A stretch of 64,000 nucleotides of DNA, taken from positions 41,320,023-41,384,022 of the forward strand of contig OW388296.1 of the NCBI GenBank assembly GCA_936450465.1. The letters run 5' to 3'. This stretch comes from Gibbula magus (lineage: Eukaryota > Mollusca > Gastropoda > Trochida > Trochidae). Of this stretch, positions 61,990-64,000 are shown piece by piece (the first letter of the stretch is position 1; each line of letters starts with the position of its first letter). The position numbers and the translations under genes are program-made. Under the pieces are notes generated by a model. That model ran no database searches. It was given only the letters and a program-made list of their open reading frames with translations, and was not told the DNA's origin.

Positions 61990-63110
61990 TTTATTGAAAA
62001 TGTGAACTCCGCGCATCGCCACGAAGCATTAGTATGATGGTAATATGTTGTTCGCCTTCAGTGCATGGAGCTCAGCGACATTCGAATACGTATTTGAGGT
62101 TACAAAATCGTCTCTTTCACACTTGAATGGCTTCATTCTGCTCACATAAAGAGATAGTTTTAATCAGAAAGGAGGCCAATGGCATTATACAGTGCATAGT
62201 AGTAAAATACATTTACCTGACTGTTGAGGACATCCTAGTTGTTTACATCTATTTCGCTAAAGAGTTAAACAATTGAATATATTTTTCATAACCAGGAATT
62301 CCAATGTAATATATGGGTAAAGTCGTTCTTAAAACATTGAGAAATGGATAAATAATACAAAAGGGTATTCTGACTCAGTGCATGAGAAAATACAAAATTG
62401 GTTACTGGTTACTCTGAGGTCGTGGGTTCGAATCCCTCATTGGACTCGGCCCGAAAAGTACAGGAATTTGTACTATTGGAGGTAGTGTTATCCCAAATGT
62501 AACCTTGTTATATTTGTTCACTATCGAAAAAGCATGTATTTCTAATTATATATATTCGGATGTTTACAATGGACAAGTAATGTTCATAGCCAAGAACAAC
62601 TTTTGAAGTTTAGAATGTGTTGAAACAGTTTCTTACCACTTTTGAGTATCAATAGATATACACCTCTCCTTAAAGGCTGCTTTAAAATAACTAATACAGA
62701 CACAATCTTTATTTTGCCACATACAACAAAAACCATATTCATAGAGAATATGTCTGACATTTAGAGCCCAACATTGAATACCTTCTTCTGCTAATCTCAA
62801 TTGAAAACTATAAGCAAAAGCAAAATGCTGTTATTCTGCTATAGTATAATAATCTTAACCACTATTGAATTATAATTAGATATTGCTCATTTCTAAATTA
62901 ACAATGTCCACGTTCAACACTTGCTACAATATTGGGGATAATGTTACAGGGACATAAAAACTGCGAACTCTGTGCATGGTCATGACTTATTAATATGATG
63001 ATAGGATGTGCGTCTTCAGAGTATGGAGCTTAGCTTTCATTCAGATTAGTATTGGAGGTTACAAAGTCGTCTCTTTAACACTTGAATGGTTGGTTCAATC
63101 AGCTTACATA
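61990..63110. repeat. Pair of ~160 bp direct repeats about 970 bp apart
   Basis: 'ggaggttacaaagtcgtctc' (about 63053) matches 'tgaggttacaaaatcgtctc' (about 62095). The preceding 'gcatggagctcagcgacatt' / 'gtatggagcttagctttcat' and following 'acacttgaatgg' also match. Between them is AT-rich DNA and one B-box-like 'gtgggttcgaatccctc' (62415). Confidence 0.6.
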
Positions 63111-63185
63111 TATTTATGAAACTAACTCAGTGTCTTCTTCAAATAAAATGTACATTAGAAGTAGATGTAAACTGTAAAAATGGTG

Positions 63186-63443
63186 TTTAGCTATAAACAT
63201 AATACTAAGCGCGTATCTTGTCCTGTTTTTCTACGCGTTTATACCCCTAAACACGTTTAGCTACCTGAATGTGTTTAGGAATGTGTTTAGCAACTAATCA
63301 CGTTTAGCAACATAAACACGTTCATTAATGTGCTTAGTAACTAAACACATTCCTAAACACATTTAGGGATCTAAACGTGTTTAAGGGTATAAACACGTAA
63401 AAAAAAAGAACAGGACAAGACAGCGTTTAGGATTAAGTTTAGC
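63186..63443. repeat. Long inverted repeat rich in AAACACGTTTA motifs
   Basis: 'cttgtcctgtttttctacgc' and 'aaacaggacaagac'-type sequence return inverted. Inside, 'taaacacgtttag', 'gtgtttagg' and 'cctaaacac' recur about ten times on both strands. Confidence 0.75.
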
Positions 63444-64000
63444 TTTTCAACCAAAACAAAACCACACTCTCGAGCTGTTCAACTGTTCAAAATATTTATA
63501 TCAATGAAGACCAATGTTATATCTTGTGATTCAATCTTACACACCGTCGCTTACTAAACATTATATAAGAGCATATAATAAAAGTGTATGATACAAGAAA
63601 TAAATTTGGTCTGCATCACTCTTTTTTTTAGAAAATAATGATTCAAAATCAGAAATTTCTCAAAAAATTTATTGAAAATTATTTATGAAATAACCATATA
63701 CACCAATACACTCATCGATTTCACCAAATATTAAATTTATAAGATAATCATTATTATCATAATATACATGGATAAGAAGGTATCTACAGATACTATATTT
63801 ATGCCGCAATGTTCATTTGGCAGTTAAATTTTCAGACATAAATATTTTAAAAGTGGTTTTAGAATCGAGGCAAATTGGCAACATTATAATCCTTATTACC
63901 TAATGTTTAACATTAATGAGTTTCTGCACATGAATTATTAACTAAATAAATCCTTTCAAATAAGTTTGGGTATTTTCAACATAATATTTTCACAACACAA
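63444..64000. other. Window end, no feature seen
   Basis: AT-rich DNA with no recognised coding or repeat structure. Confidence 0.4.

Overview
The window is animal nuclear DNA, AT-rich and dense in repeats, with genes split into many short exons. tRNA-derived SINE-like repeats, Tx1/L1-like and CR1/L2-like LINE ends, Penelope-like debris, MITEs, (CTGT)n tails and long GA/CT tracts together suggest a lophotrochozoan, most likely a mollusc. The organism is inferred from this style, not proven.

Three protein genes are supported. (1) Positions 1-886, minus strand: the 5' part of an acid sphingomyelinase-like gene (signal peptide, saposin-B domain, start of the metallophosphatase domain), cut by the window edge. 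(2) Positions 3218-16875, minus strand: a complete ten-exon microsomal cytochrome P450 of the CYP2 clan (CYP1/CYP17-like). (3) Positions 42304-57533, plus strand: a close paralogue. All ten coding exons have exactly the same lengths in both genes (166, 78, 99, 94, 156, 206, 129, 105, 135 and 350 bp), so each encodes 505 residues, and every P450 signature is intact in both. Each gene also has a likely non-coding first exon with a shared promoter-proximal block around a CACGTG E-box (18737-18797 minus; 34233-34300 plus). The two genes are therefore divergent, with promoters about 15.4 kb apart.

That promoter interval is mostly one 11 kb DNA transposon (20817-31793) with terminal inverted repeats of about 1 kb, sub-terminal repeats and a frameshifted EnSpm/CACTA-like transposase remnant. 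It sits inside an older MITE. Without it the shared upstream region would be about 4.4 kb.

The introns hold most of the other structure. Minus gene: a 36-bp CCAAT-containing array, nested MITE and hAT-like insertions, and TTAA-flanked MITEs. Plus gene: two GCGTG-rich elements in the 8 kb first intron, a Tx1-like LINE with a 10-bp target duplication, a MITE ending 16 bp before the first coding exon, a 3 kb element carrying a repeated GAAATGTACGTTAC motif and a small ORF, an 18-bp and a 56-bp tandem array, Penelope GIY-YIG debris, and a candidate hammerhead ribozyme just upstream of the last exon. From 57534 to the end there is no supported host gene, only LINE, SINE-like and palindromic repeats.
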